Positions 36,901-44,016 of a DNA stretch of 64,000 bases are shown piece after piece. The first letter of the stretch is position 1. Every line of letters starts with the position of its first letter. The position numbers were made by a program, and so were the translations under genes. The stretch is from Bacteroidia bacterium (GTDB lineage: Bacteria; Bacteroidota; Bacteroidia; J057). Under the pieces are notes generated by a model, which saw nothing but the letters and a program-made list of their open reading frames with translations, was not told the DNA's origin and did not search any database. The stretch covers positions 55,216-119,215 of the forward strand of contig JAIBAH010000002.1 in the NCBI GenBank assembly GCA_019695295.1, read 5' to 3'.

Positions 36901-38019
36901 ACAAATGGTACTGCAAGTACCGTCGTATTTAATCCAGAAGTAACCGGCGGAACCGGACTATCTTACGAATGGGTTTGGGGAGACGGAACACCCAATACAG
37001 TAGTTACCAATGCCAATAATATTCCGCATAATTATGCAGCCAATGTTTCAAACGTAACTGCTGAGTTGATAGTAACTGGTACAATCAATGGAATGCAATG
37101 CTGTCAGAGAGTTAGTCATCCGATTAATATTCCTGTGCCTTGCGGAATTTCTTCTACCAATTTCTCTGGATTTAGATATGCTGTGAATGCTACGGGTTCT
37201 GTGAGCTTCCTGCATAATGCAACTCCTCCTACAACTGGATATACTTATATGTGGAATTTTGGAAACGGAATTGGAAACTCCACTGCTTCTCAGCCTACCT
37301 ATACTTATCCGGCAGCAGGAACTTATAATGTTTGTCTAACGGTAACTCATACTGCTTCCGGCTGTACAAAAACTTTCTGTCAGACCATAACTGCTCCTAA
37401 TACTACCTGTGGACTTGTTCCCCACTTCACTGCGACAAGATGCACCGATGCTCCGACCACCGTTAATTTTGCCGTAGTAAATATTACAACTGGTGGTACA
37501 CCTACAGGATTGACTTATATCTGGAACTTTGGAGATGGAAGCCCCGCTCAGACAACAGCCAGTGGTACCACCAACTATACCTATGCTGCTACCGGTACTT
37601 ACAATGTATGTTTACAGAAGGTTTCAGCGAATTGTACCACACAAATCTGTCGTACTATCGTTGTTCAAAATCCTACATACCTAAATTGTAGTCCGGCATT
37701 AACGGGTTTAAAAACTCAGAATCCAAGTACACAGGAAAATGTTTCTCTTGAAGTCATTGGAGATAACCTTTCCAGAATAGTGATGGCTCCTAATCCGGCA
37801 CAAAAGGTAAGCAACGTTCTATTTTCCCTCAAAGAAGAAAAAGAAGTGTTATTTGAAGCTTATACTTTAGATGGAAAAAAAGTTTGGGAAAATTCAAAAT
37901 TCTTCAATGCAGGAGAATATTCTGAAGAGATTTCCTTGGAAAAATGGACATCCGGAGTATATATCATTCGCGTAACTGCCGGAAGTGAAGAACAAAATTT
38001 TAAACTCTTAGTAGAGTAA
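33949..38019 (+). CDS. Giant exported repeat protein with PKD/Ig-like domains and T9SS sorting domain
   Basis: 1356 residues from the ATG at 33949; a TTG two codons upstream is not needed. Signal peptide ends near MYSQT. Residues about 25-400 form repeated W/L-x-G-G-T and D-x-I-L blades suggesting a beta-propeller. A long Thr/Asn/Ser-rich region with Cys-containing Ig-like modules follows. Two clear PKD domains lie near 1090-1135 (YPAAGTYNVCLTV) and 1185-1235 (WNFGDGSP, then ATGTYNVCL). The last 80 residues (from APNPAQ, including SGVYIIRVTAG) are a type A T9SS sorting domain. It is probably a surface adhesin or matrix protein. The adjacent two-component system may regulate it. Confidence 0.85.
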   Translation: MKKVFLMSIFTICWILQMYSQTNTRVLGTNADEQFKSIARTANGDLILGGTRNQDYILMRTNAAGTTIQWSRTYGNANQNDDLVKVIVEPNGDVVFLGNSGNEPELIRLNGATGAFIAGVQLPVTSGTARGFDFCRMANGNFAIAGTYFTGGTSTWQGLLIGVAGNMGSVLWGNQYQGSSSADWLNAVIQGTNGELVAVGAQNDGTYHDGTFYRFNSTNGNLLSASGYSRGRNEGFSGLVEFQANSYIILGAEKDDNSLSASNYNSTNIKLMAVDSAGGVIWERKYQNNGTTTGEHEGEISIMGDEVIVTGITNKYGTNPAVNGSNAGVQVYIMSVNFDGVNLWSKLNRINTANTANTQIARMVLTNNSVITGVSANSRPFAGETGANSRNFLIAEDAIPGGSIGCLHDTISFIRTNPGALNPSPVSPTTTSLGILGESPVINDPTVIAFTDNACCQGFNVQLTGITLAHPLCNSNTDILISGGAASLPAQVFTTWSTGGAPGPLIANTNAFNIPGECPETYTTYITSAQGCVDTVYYTIPNCVDTAICVGSTITLSAWDNRFHPPFTNGNQITGNWLMNGAPVGSGATLTISPTTNANYIFNGSLFNLVNGVSTFVQFVNFCVNVTLVTPPQLTAVATPSTICAGQQSTLSVSGGPVNAVYRWFRAPNVNLGTGATKVVSPASTTLYYAIVDCVNCTDTAEVAVTVVQPQQATITGPSSVCGTQSVTLTGSGGSSYIWKLMPAGTTVGTSATLTQSVNSTRTYQLTANNTPCPSTTATHTITYNTNPSITLVTPPNACRINGQTVTMTANSSNISTWLWGNTPTTPSNVSSNASTSSANYVLGAGNNVISVTGISASNCTTTVSTTIAAASPVINIANTAGTACNNRRFTATVSGTNTNTGTPLSYSWVFTNVTQSTSNSVTTNSPTNFANQTFAAPGIDVYQVCVYITMTNGCVISTCITPNLAPCSCNISADFCSTVGAPITNGTASTVVFNPEVTGGTGLSYEWVWGDGTPNTVVTNANNIPHNYAANVSNVTAELIVTGTINGMQCCQRVSHPINIPVPCGISSTNFSGFRYAVNATGSVSFLHNATPPTTGYTYMWNFGNGIGNSTASQPTYTYPAAGTYNVCLTVTHTASGCTKTFCQTITAPNTTCGLVPHFTATRCTDAPTTVNFAVVNITTGGTPTGLTYIWNFGDGSPAQTTASGTTNYTYAATGTYNVCLQKVSANCTTQICRTIVVQNPTYLNCSPALTGLKTQNPSTQENVSLEVIGDNLSRIVMAPNPAQKVSNVLFSLKEEKEVLFEAYTLDGKKVWENSKFFNAGEYSEEISLEKWTSGVYIIRVTAGSEEQNFKLLVE

Positions 38020-38043
38020 CCCTTATTACCTTTGTTTTTTATA

Positions 38044-38073
38044 GGAGAGGGGGATTTCCTCCTCTCCTTTTTT
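38044..38073 (+). terminator. Terminator after the giant T9SS gene
   Basis: GGAGAGGGGG (38044-38053) pairs with CCTCCTCTCC (38058-38067) with one wobble and a 4-nt loop, followed directly by six T. It lies 25 bp after the stop codon. Confidence 0.85.
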
Positions 38074-38241
38074 CTCTTTAGTTAGTTCTTTGATAATTTG
38101 TGTTATATTGAATTATTGCTCTTGCTTCTGAATCATTACTGAGCAACTCTTGATTACCCAATACCCGTGACACTTTAGTGAAACAAATCCCTTTTCGTAT
38201 CATTTTGATTCATAGTAAAGTTTCTCCTCTGATTCAGAAAA

Positions 38242-38296
38242 TTTCCCTCACTCAAAATAGGATTTCCATTACTCAAAACAGGGTTTCACTCAAATT
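38242..38296 (+). promoter_or_regulatory. 21-bp direct repeats, candidate LytTR autoregulatory site
   Basis: TTTCCCTCACTCAAAATAGGA (38242-38262; key core ACTCAAAA) and its neighbour at 38263-38283 (core ACTCAAAA) form an exact 21-bp period; a third, shorter TTTCACTCAAAT follows at 38284. The second copy starts 60 bp before the -7 box at 38323. LytTR regulators generally bind two 9-bp direct half-sites with 12-13 bp between them, giving this period. The downstream operon encodes a LytTR regulator. Confidence 0.55.
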
Positions 38297-38322
38297 TTCT
38301 TTAGTAAAATATAAAAAAAGAG

Positions 38323-38330
38323 TATATTTG
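38323..38330 (+). promoter_or_regulatory. -7 box for the sensor/LytTR operon
   Basis: TATATTTG matches TAnnTTTG. The -33 position lacks TTG, so the promoter looks activator-dependent. It lies 62 bp ahead of the ATG at 38393. Confidence 0.5.
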
Positions 38331-38392
38331 TGTTTTGGATAGCTTTCAAAAACTAAAAGATTGTTTTTTCTTCTAAGAGAGGTCTTTTGATT

Positions 38393-40447
38393 ATGAGTAT
38401 TTACCGCCTGATATTATACATTGGTTTTTTAATGATTTATGGTTTATGTAAGGCAGAGAATCCTCTCTATACGGTGATTGGAAAGGCACAAGGATTGCCC
38501 TCCCACGAGATATATGATATTTATCAGGACAAAAAAGGCTTTATGTGGTTTGCTACCGAGGAGGGACTTTGTCGGTATGACGGATTTAGCACCAAACGGT
38601 TTGTTGCTCCTAGGCAAGGGTACTTGTCCGGTACTTATATTCAAGAAGATAGGTACGGGAGAATTTGGTATATAACCTTTGAAGGATTCGCTTATTATAC
38701 TTCAGGAGATAGCCTATATAAATTACAGGAGCCTATTTCAAGTAATCCTTTGTGGTATAGTTTCGCCATTATTGAGGATAATATTTTATTATTACGTGAA
38801 AATGGTGTACACATTTATGATATTACCACCTTACAAATAAAAAAAGAGGTTTTTCTAAATACTAAAAATTTATTAACACCATTCAGAAGTGACTCTCACT
38901 TTATGATTTCCACAACTGATACGATTTATCAAATCAATAAAAACGGGGCAATCCGCAAGCAACCCTTTGCGGCTTTAACTCTGTCTGCCTATAAAGATTC
39001 GACTTTATACTCATTCGGAAGGGGAAATTCATTGACTTACAGTATCTTAACCCCTAACTTAGAAAGTAGAAGCGGCAATATCAAAGGGGGGGGATTTCTG
39101 TCAAATTTAGAAAAATGCAATGATGAACTGTGGTTATGTACCACCAATGGGGTGTACCGAGGCATTCCCGAAGTGGACTCCTTTTCTCAAAAGTTCTTTG
39201 AAGGGAAATCGATAAACTGTGTTTTTTTAGATAGAGAGGGAAATTATTGGTTTGGAATCGGAAATGAAGGAGTGTTTTTGGTGAATGATTTACACACATC
39301 CATTTTTTTACCTACTATTGAAGGGAATACAGTTACTATTAATGATAATAACATTGTTATCGGCAACACAAACGGAGAAATTATACTTTTGAAGCCTGAT
39401 ATGACAATAGAAAAAACGGTGTTTAAAACTGGAACAAAGCATAAAATCAGGTCAATTCTAATCGGTGAAAAATACAATTTCATACTTTCTGACAAATTAT
39501 ACGCTACCGATACCAATTGGAAAGCGATAGGGGGAAATACTCTTGCTATAAAATCATTAATTCCTATTGACCATAAATATTATGCGTTTGCCGGAACCGG
39601 ACGCATTGGATTATTTCGTTTGCTAAATCCGAATCATGAAATGATTAAAAGTGAATGGGATAATGTTTTCAATCTAAATTATTCAGATGCTTATTCTCAT
39701 AATGGCCTACTCCTCTCATTTTTCAATCAAGAATATTTGAGAGGGACATCTGTGGCGTATGATAGTATTCATAAAATAATTTATTTCAACACTTCTAACG
39801 GAATAAAAACTTTTAGTCCGTCTGATGCAGGGGAGTTTAAATATCAAAACAATAGAATAACGGCAATTTCCCTTGTATTTCATGGTAGAAGTACCTGTAT
39901 TTTACTCAATACCGGAGAGTTACTGCAAACCCATGATGGAAAGACTGCACAACAATTGTCGTTTTCTCACCAAAATATTACTATTAAACCCAAGAGTATT
40001 AAGCTAATCGGCGATTATTTGTATCTCATCACAGAAACCGGACTTTATAGGACACCCTCCCGAAATCTGAACGCTCAAAACAATCCATTCAGTATAGGGT
40101 GTAGTCTTGTAATGAATGCCCCTGACTATGATAATGAAATATTGGACTTTACTGTTCGTCAAAATAAACTCTATATTTTGGCATTGAAAGGAGTCGTGGT
40201 AAAAACGCTTCTGGAATCCGAACCAACCTATAATCCAAAATTTTCCATTGATAAAATCATAAATAACTCAAAATACCATTCGACTGACGCTGAACTATGC
40301 TTTAGCTATAATGAAAATGACATTAGAGTTGATTATAATATCTTGTCTTTTATGACAAAAGGCGAGTTTCCGCTCTATTATAGAATTAATAAAGGAGAAT
40401 GGAAACAAACAGAGAAAAACAGCCGTAGTTTATTGCTTAAATGCTAA
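38393..40447 (+). CDS. Reg_prop/Y_Y_Y sensor ectodomain, N-terminal half of a split LytS-type hybrid sensor kinase
   Basis: 684 residues from the ATG at 38393. A signal-like helix is followed by GLPSHEIYDIYQDKKGFMWF and GLCRYDG, the hallmark of the two-component-regulator propeller (Reg_prop), then propeller blades to about residue 620. It ends inside a Y_Y_Y domain (FPLYYRINKGEWKQ) at a TAA. In the family the Y_Y_Y domain continues to a membrane helix and kinase. Here the missing half begins in another frame at 40441 with a 7-bp overlap. Adding one A to the AAA at 40439-40441 would join the two as a single protein of about 987 residues. Either a frameshift mutation, a sequencing error, or a coupled two-piece sensor. 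Confidence 0.8.
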   Translation: MSIYRLILYIGFLMIYGLCKAENPLYTVIGKAQGLPSHEIYDIYQDKKGFMWFATEEGLCRYDGFSTKRFVAPRQGYLSGTYIQEDRYGRIWYITFEGFAYYTSGDSLYKLQEPISSNPLWYSFAIIEDNILLLRENGVHIYDITTLQIKKEVFLNTKNLLTPFRSDSHFMISTTDTIYQINKNGAIRKQPFAALTLSAYKDSTLYSFGRGNSLTYSILTPNLESRSGNIKGGGFLSNLEKCNDELWLCTTNGVYRGIPEVDSFSQKFFEGKSINCVFLDREGNYWFGIGNEGVFLVNDLHTSIFLPTIEGNTVTINDNNIVIGNTNGEIILLKPDMTIEKTVFKTGTKHKIRSILIGEKYNFILSDKLYATDTNWKAIGGNTLAIKSLIPIDHKYYAFAGTGRIGLFRLLNPNHEMIKSEWDNVFNLNYSDAYSHNGLLLSFFNQEYLRGTSVAYDSIHKIIYFNTSNGIKTFSPSDAGEFKYQNNRITAISLVFHGRSTCILLNTGELLQTHDGKTAQQLSFSHQNITIKPKSIKLIGDYLYLITETGLYRTPSRNLNAQNNPFSIGCSLVMNAPDYDNEILDFTVRQNKLYILALKGVVVKTLLESEPTYNPKFSIDKIINNSKYHSTDAELCFSYNENDIRVDYNILSFMTKGEFPLYYRINKGEWKQTEKNSRSLLLKC

Positions 40448-41349
40448 GTCCCGGAGAATATACAATGGAATTTTGGTTTGGAAGCGAATTTCCCATCGAG
40501 AAACAAATCCTCCGTTTTACAATCCTGAAACCTTGGTGGCAATCCTATTGGTTTCATATTATAATTGCTTCATTTATCCTTTTTACCTTTATTGCAATTC
40601 ATAAACTAAAAACCCACGTGAATAAGAAACAAACTGAATTAAAACTACAAGCTCTTGAGTTGGAAAGAGAATTGTATAACTCAAAACTCACCTCTATTCG
40701 TTCTCAAATGAATCCGCACTTTTTTTACAATGCGCTCAATACTATTCAAGCCTTCATTTTTGCCAATGAGAGAAAAAATGCGGTAATGTTTCTTTCAAAA
40801 TTTGCAAAACTAACCCGTATGATTTTGGAAATGTCTGAAAATGAGTCTATTTTACTGAGTGAGGAATTACAGGCAATCTCCATGTACCTTGAACTCGAAA
40901 AATCACGTTTTGAGGAGTCTTTTCAGTATGAGATTCAGGTTTCTGAAAATTTAAATCCTGATTTACTCAAAATCCCAACTATGATTTTACAGCCCTATAT
41001 CGAAAATGCTATTAAGCATGGTTTATTGCATAAAACCGGTATAAAAAAACTCATGATTATTTTTTCTGAATTAGAAAATGGGGTTAAAATTACAATTGAA
41101 GACAATGGTATTGGCAGAAAACGAAGTACTGTACTTAATCAAATCAAAAAAGATAAACCCAACTCATTTGCTACCAATGCCAACGAAAAAAGAATTGCCT
41201 TACTCAATTCCTTAGGCGCATTCCATATCGAAGTAAATTTTACAGATAAAATGGGAATAAACGAAGAACCCGCAGGAACCATAGTAGAAATCCTTGTGAA
41301 ATCAAGCATTACCCCCAAAAAACTAACTGTATTCAAACGTTTAACTTAA
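40441..41349 (+). CDS. LytS/YehU-type histidine kinase (His_kinase + HATPase), C-terminal half of a split sensor
   Basis: 302 residues. The first 35 (LSPGEYTMEFWFG) complete the Y_Y_Y domain of the upstream ORF. Then come one membrane helix (FHIIIASFILFTFIAI, about 38-55), a coiled coil, the His_kinase box with phospho-acceptor in SQMNPHFFYNALN (about residue 95), the N box ENAIKHGL and the G1 box DNGIGRK. All catalytic motifs are intact, so the part could still work if translated. Its ATG overlaps the previous stop as ATGCTAA, allowing re-initiation. The response regulator gene starts 9 bp later. Confidence 0.85.
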   Translation: MLSPGEYTMEFWFGSEFPIEKQILRFTILKPWWQSYWFHIIIASFILFTFIAIHKLKTHVNKKQTELKLQALELERELYNSKLTSIRSQMNPHFFYNALNTIQAFIFANERKNAVMFLSKFAKLTRMILEMSENESILLSEELQAISMYLELEKSRFEESFQYEIQVSENLNPDLLKIPTMILQPYIENAIKHGLLHKTGIKKLMIIFSELENGVKITIEDNGIGRKRSTVLNQIKKDKPNSFATNANEKRIALLNSLGAFHIEVNFTDKMGINEEPAGTIVEILVKSSITPKKLTVFKRLT

Positions 41350-41358
41350 AATTATTCA

Positions 41359-42129
41359 ATGAAAAATCAAACTGATAAAATAAAGACAATCATCATTGAT
41401 GATGAACCCAAAGCCAGAATTTTGTTAAAGGGATTAATTGAGGAGTTTTGTGAGAATCTTGAAGTCGTAGCAGAATGTCATGATTTACCTTCAGGCGTAA
41501 AAGCAATTCATAAATACAAACCAGATTTAATCTTTCTTGACATCGAAATGCCCGGACATTCAGGGCTGGAATTATTGGATTTTTTTGAAGAAGAAAAACT
41601 ATCATTTTCTATTATTTTCACTACTGCATACAATCAATATGCAATCAGAGCTTTTAAACTTTCGGCTGTAGATTACTTATTAAAACCAATATCTCCAGAT
41701 GATTTAATCAATGCCGTATCATTATTTGAAAAAAAGACTAAACCTTATTCTTTCCAAAGCATGGAATTTGTTCGGGAAAATCTAACTGAACAAAATAAGC
41801 GGATTGCAATTCCTACCACCTCCGGTTTTATATTTATCAGTCTTTCGGATATTTTATTATTTAAGGCAGATAATAACTACACTGAGGTGATTACCATCCA
41901 TCAAGAGAAACACCTTGCAAGTAGGACGCTCAAAAATTTTGAAGACGCACTGTCTGGAAATCCTTTGTTTTTTCGTTGCCATAAATCCTACATGATTAAT
42001 ACCGAATTGATTTCTCATTATGTTAAAAGTGATGGCGGCTACATCATATTGAAAAACAAACAGTCTATACCCATTTCACCGGAAAAAGTCAATGATTTAA
42101 TGAAGTTGAATATCGTCATTAAAAGATAA
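41359..42129 (+). CDS. LytTR-family response regulator
   Basis: 256 residues. Receiver domain 1 to about 125 with the acidic pair in IIDDEPKAR, phospho-acceptor Asp in LIFLDIEMPG (about 60), the Thr in FTTAY and Lys in LLKPIS. The DNA-binding LytTR domain spans about 150-250 (FKADNNYTEV, LKNFEDAL, FFRCHKSYMIN). It is the cognate partner of the LytS-type kinase 9 bp upstream. Paired ~21-bp direct repeats upstream of this operon and of the giant T9SS gene are plausible targets. Confidence 0.93.
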   Translation: MKNQTDKIKTIIIDDEPKARILLKGLIEEFCENLEVVAECHDLPSGVKAIHKYKPDLIFLDIEMPGHSGLELLDFFEEEKLSFSIIFTTAYNQYAIRAFKLSAVDYLLKPISPDDLINAVSLFEKKTKPYSFQSMEFVRENLTEQNKRIAIPTTSGFIFISLSDILLFKADNNYTEVITIHQEKHLASRTLKNFEDALSGNPLFFRCHKSYMINTELISHYVKSDGGYIILKNKQSIPISPEKVNDLMKLNIVIKR

Positions 42130-42177
42130 TAGCAATGCAACTTATGCTGCTGGAATTGCGTCATATAGAAAAAATTT

Positions 42178-43275
42178 ATGAAAAAAATTAGCTTCTTCCT
42201 TTTTGTATGTCTTTCTTTTCAGTTGGCTTTAGCGCAACAATTGCTAAAAATAAATAACGACAGTACCGTTGTGATACTTACTGCTGAGGGCGCAAAACAT
42301 TTCGCAAATATGGCACTGAAATGCATCCATAATGAGTACCCCAATAAAACTAATCATATGATTATGGATGCCTCAGAGAATGTTTCTCCTCAAGAATTGC
42401 ATCCGGCTTTTTATGGTTGCTTGGACTGGCATTCTTCAGTTCATGGTCACTGGATGTTGGTTAAGCTCCTGAAGCTGTTTCCTGAAATGCCCGGAGCTGA
42501 CAGTATCCGTATGCAACTGAATCAAACTTTTACGGCGGATAAACTGCTGGCAGAAGCAAAATACTTCGAAAGAAAAGGGACAAAATCTTTTGAAAGAATG
42601 TACGGATGGTCCTGGCTGCTGAAACTGGATACTGAACTGGCTACCTGGGCCGACGCAGACGCTCAGCGGTGGCACCTTCATCTTCAGCCGCTGACCCTGA
42701 AAATCGTAGGTCTGTATAATGAGTTTTTACCAAAACAAACGTATCCCATCCGTTCAGGAGTACACCCGAATACTGCCTTCGGATTACGTTTTGCGCTGGA
42801 TTATGCCCGCATTGTAAAAAACGACACCCTCGAAAAAATAATTCTGGAAAAAAGCCGCGATTATTACCTCAAAGATGAGTTTTGCCCCGGCAACTATGAG
42901 CCGGGCGGCTCTGATTTTTTCTCCCCGTGTCTGGAAGAAGCCTTTCTGATGAGTAAAGTCCTCAGTGAAACTGAATTCCGGCAATGGCTGAATCGTTTTT
43001 TTGAAATCTCTTCCCTTCAGCAGTTGATGAAACCTGCCATCGTTTCAGATCGGGGTGATTATCAGATAGTTCATCTCGATGGTCTGAATCTCAGCAGAGC
43101 ATGGTGTATGAAAGGGATTGCTTCTGCCTTATCTGTAACACATCCTGTCAGAAGTTCATTGCAGAAAAGTGCCCTGAGGCATATTCTTACAACGGTTCCT
43201 CATATCGCAAGCGGAGAATATTCGGGAGAACACTGGCTTGCAAGTTTTGCGGTCAGTGCCTTGATTATGAATTGA
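42178..43275 (+). CDS. DUF2891 family exported protein
   Basis: 365 residues with a signal peptide (ISFFLFVCLSFQLALAQ). The rest is predicted mainly alpha-helical and contains FYGCLDWHSSVHGHW (about 80-94), RSGVHPNTAFGL (about 186), GGSDFFSPCLEEA (about 242) and SGEHWLASFA (about 346). These patterns identify DUF2891, a helical-toroid-like family with conserved His, Trp and Glu residues and no proven activity; a role on carbohydrates is suspected from the fold. It starts 48 bp after the response regulator and may be its co-transcribed or regulated partner. GC content is higher than in the preceding operon. Confidence 0.85.
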   Translation: MKKISFFLFVCLSFQLALAQQLLKINNDSTVVILTAEGAKHFANMALKCIHNEYPNKTNHMIMDASENVSPQELHPAFYGCLDWHSSVHGHWMLVKLLKLFPEMPGADSIRMQLNQTFTADKLLAEAKYFERKGTKSFERMYGWSWLLKLDTELATWADADAQRWHLHLQPLTLKIVGLYNEFLPKQTYPIRSGVHPNTAFGLRFALDYARIVKNDTLEKIILEKSRDYYLKDEFCPGNYEPGGSDFFSPCLEEAFLMSKVLSETEFRQWLNRFFEISSLQQLMKPAIVSDRGDYQIVHLDGLNLSRAWCMKGIASALSVTHPVRSSLQKSALRHILTTVPHIASGEYSGEHWLASFAVSALIMN

Positions 43276-43450
43276 TTTATCGCATTAATTCAGGATAATG
43301 AAAGTGCTTTTTTTCTCAGTACAATATTCAGATTCTATGAGCATTAAAGAAATTATGATTATTTATCAGACAAAAATGCAACTTTATTCCGGTATTTATC
43401 GTTAATTGTATTGAATTTCAAAATGAATTTACATTTAAAAAAATAATAAT

Positions 43451-43561
43451 ATGAAAAAGTGGTTTGCTATTGGTATTTTATTGGTTTCTATCGCAGTTTT
43501 GGGTACTTCCTGTACCGGTCACAGAACTTGTCAGGCGTTAAAAACGGATAATCACCGATAA
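43451..43561 (+). CDS. Very small lipoprotein (36 residues)
   Basis: Starts MKKWFAIGILLVSIAVLGTSC, so there is a classical lipoprotein signal of 21 residues with the lipid-modified Cys at position 22 or so after LGTS, leaving a mature peptide of about 15 residues (CTGHRTCQALKTDNHR). The stop is followed after 3 bp by the ytxJ ATG, so the two are almost certainly co-translated. Two Cys remain in the mature peptide. Shape and spacing support a real gene despite its size; function unknown. Confidence 0.6.
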   Translation: MKKWFAIGILLVSIAVLGTSCTGHRTCQALKTDNHR

Positions 43562-43564
43562 AAA

Positions 43565-43906
43565 ATGAGTTGGAAGCCGTTAAAGTCCCTTACTCAGCTT
43601 TCCGAAATTCATGCTTCTTCCTATACAAAACCACAACTGATATTTAAACATAGTATCCGTTGTGGTGTTTCTTTGCATGTACTGGATACAATTGAATCTC
43701 AGAAAGTTGTACTTTCAGCAAAAATGGATATGTATTATCTGGATTTACTCGAATTCAGAGCAGTTTCCAATCAGATAGCATCAGAATGGGGTGTACATCA
43801 TCAGTCCCCTCAGGCTATCCTTCTCTATAATGGAAAGGTAATCTATCATGCATCCCATTATTCCATTAAAGCAGATGAGATACTGAAAATTAGTTCTGCA
43901 GTGTGA
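43565..43906 (+). CDS. ytxJ: Bacillithiol system redox-associated protein YtxJ
   Basis: 113 residues with the DUF2847/YtxJ thioredoxin-like fold: an N-terminal W-x2-L pattern, LIFKHSIRCGVSLHVL with one redox Cys (residue about 38), and the C-terminal SPQAILLYNGKVIYHASH. It is a monothiol bacilliredoxin-like protein proposed to remove bacillithiol from proteins. This suggests the host makes bacillithiol, as many Bacteroidota do. Directly preceded by a 36-residue lipoprotein gene. Confidence 0.88.
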   Translation: MSWKPLKSLTQLSEIHASSYTKPQLIFKHSIRCGVSLHVLDTIESQKVVLSAKMDMYYLDLLEFRAVSNQIASEWGVHHQSPQAILLYNGKVIYHASHYSIKADEILKISSAV

Positions 43907-43965
43907 AAGAATATTTAAATATTGTTAAAAACTGTTAACTGTATATACATTGTCGTTTTTTTTAG

Positions 43966-43973
43966 TATTTTTG
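43966..43973 (+). promoter_or_regulatory. -7 box upstream of the DUF1573 gene
   Basis: TATTTTTG matches TAnnTTTG and lies 43 bp ahead of the ATG at 44017. No well-spaced TTG is seen. Confidence 0.4.
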
Positions 43974-44016
43974 TACTTTAATATTTAAAACATTATAATA
44001 TTAATTTTTAAAAAAG

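Noticed and set aside
40436..40447. Programmed -1 ribosomal frameshift joining the sensor halves
   Set aside because: The site GCTTAAATGC is not a good X-XXY-YYZ slippery heptamer: shifting would need CUU to re-pair on GCU and AAA on UAA. A one-base loss or re-initiation at ATGCTAA explains the data better.
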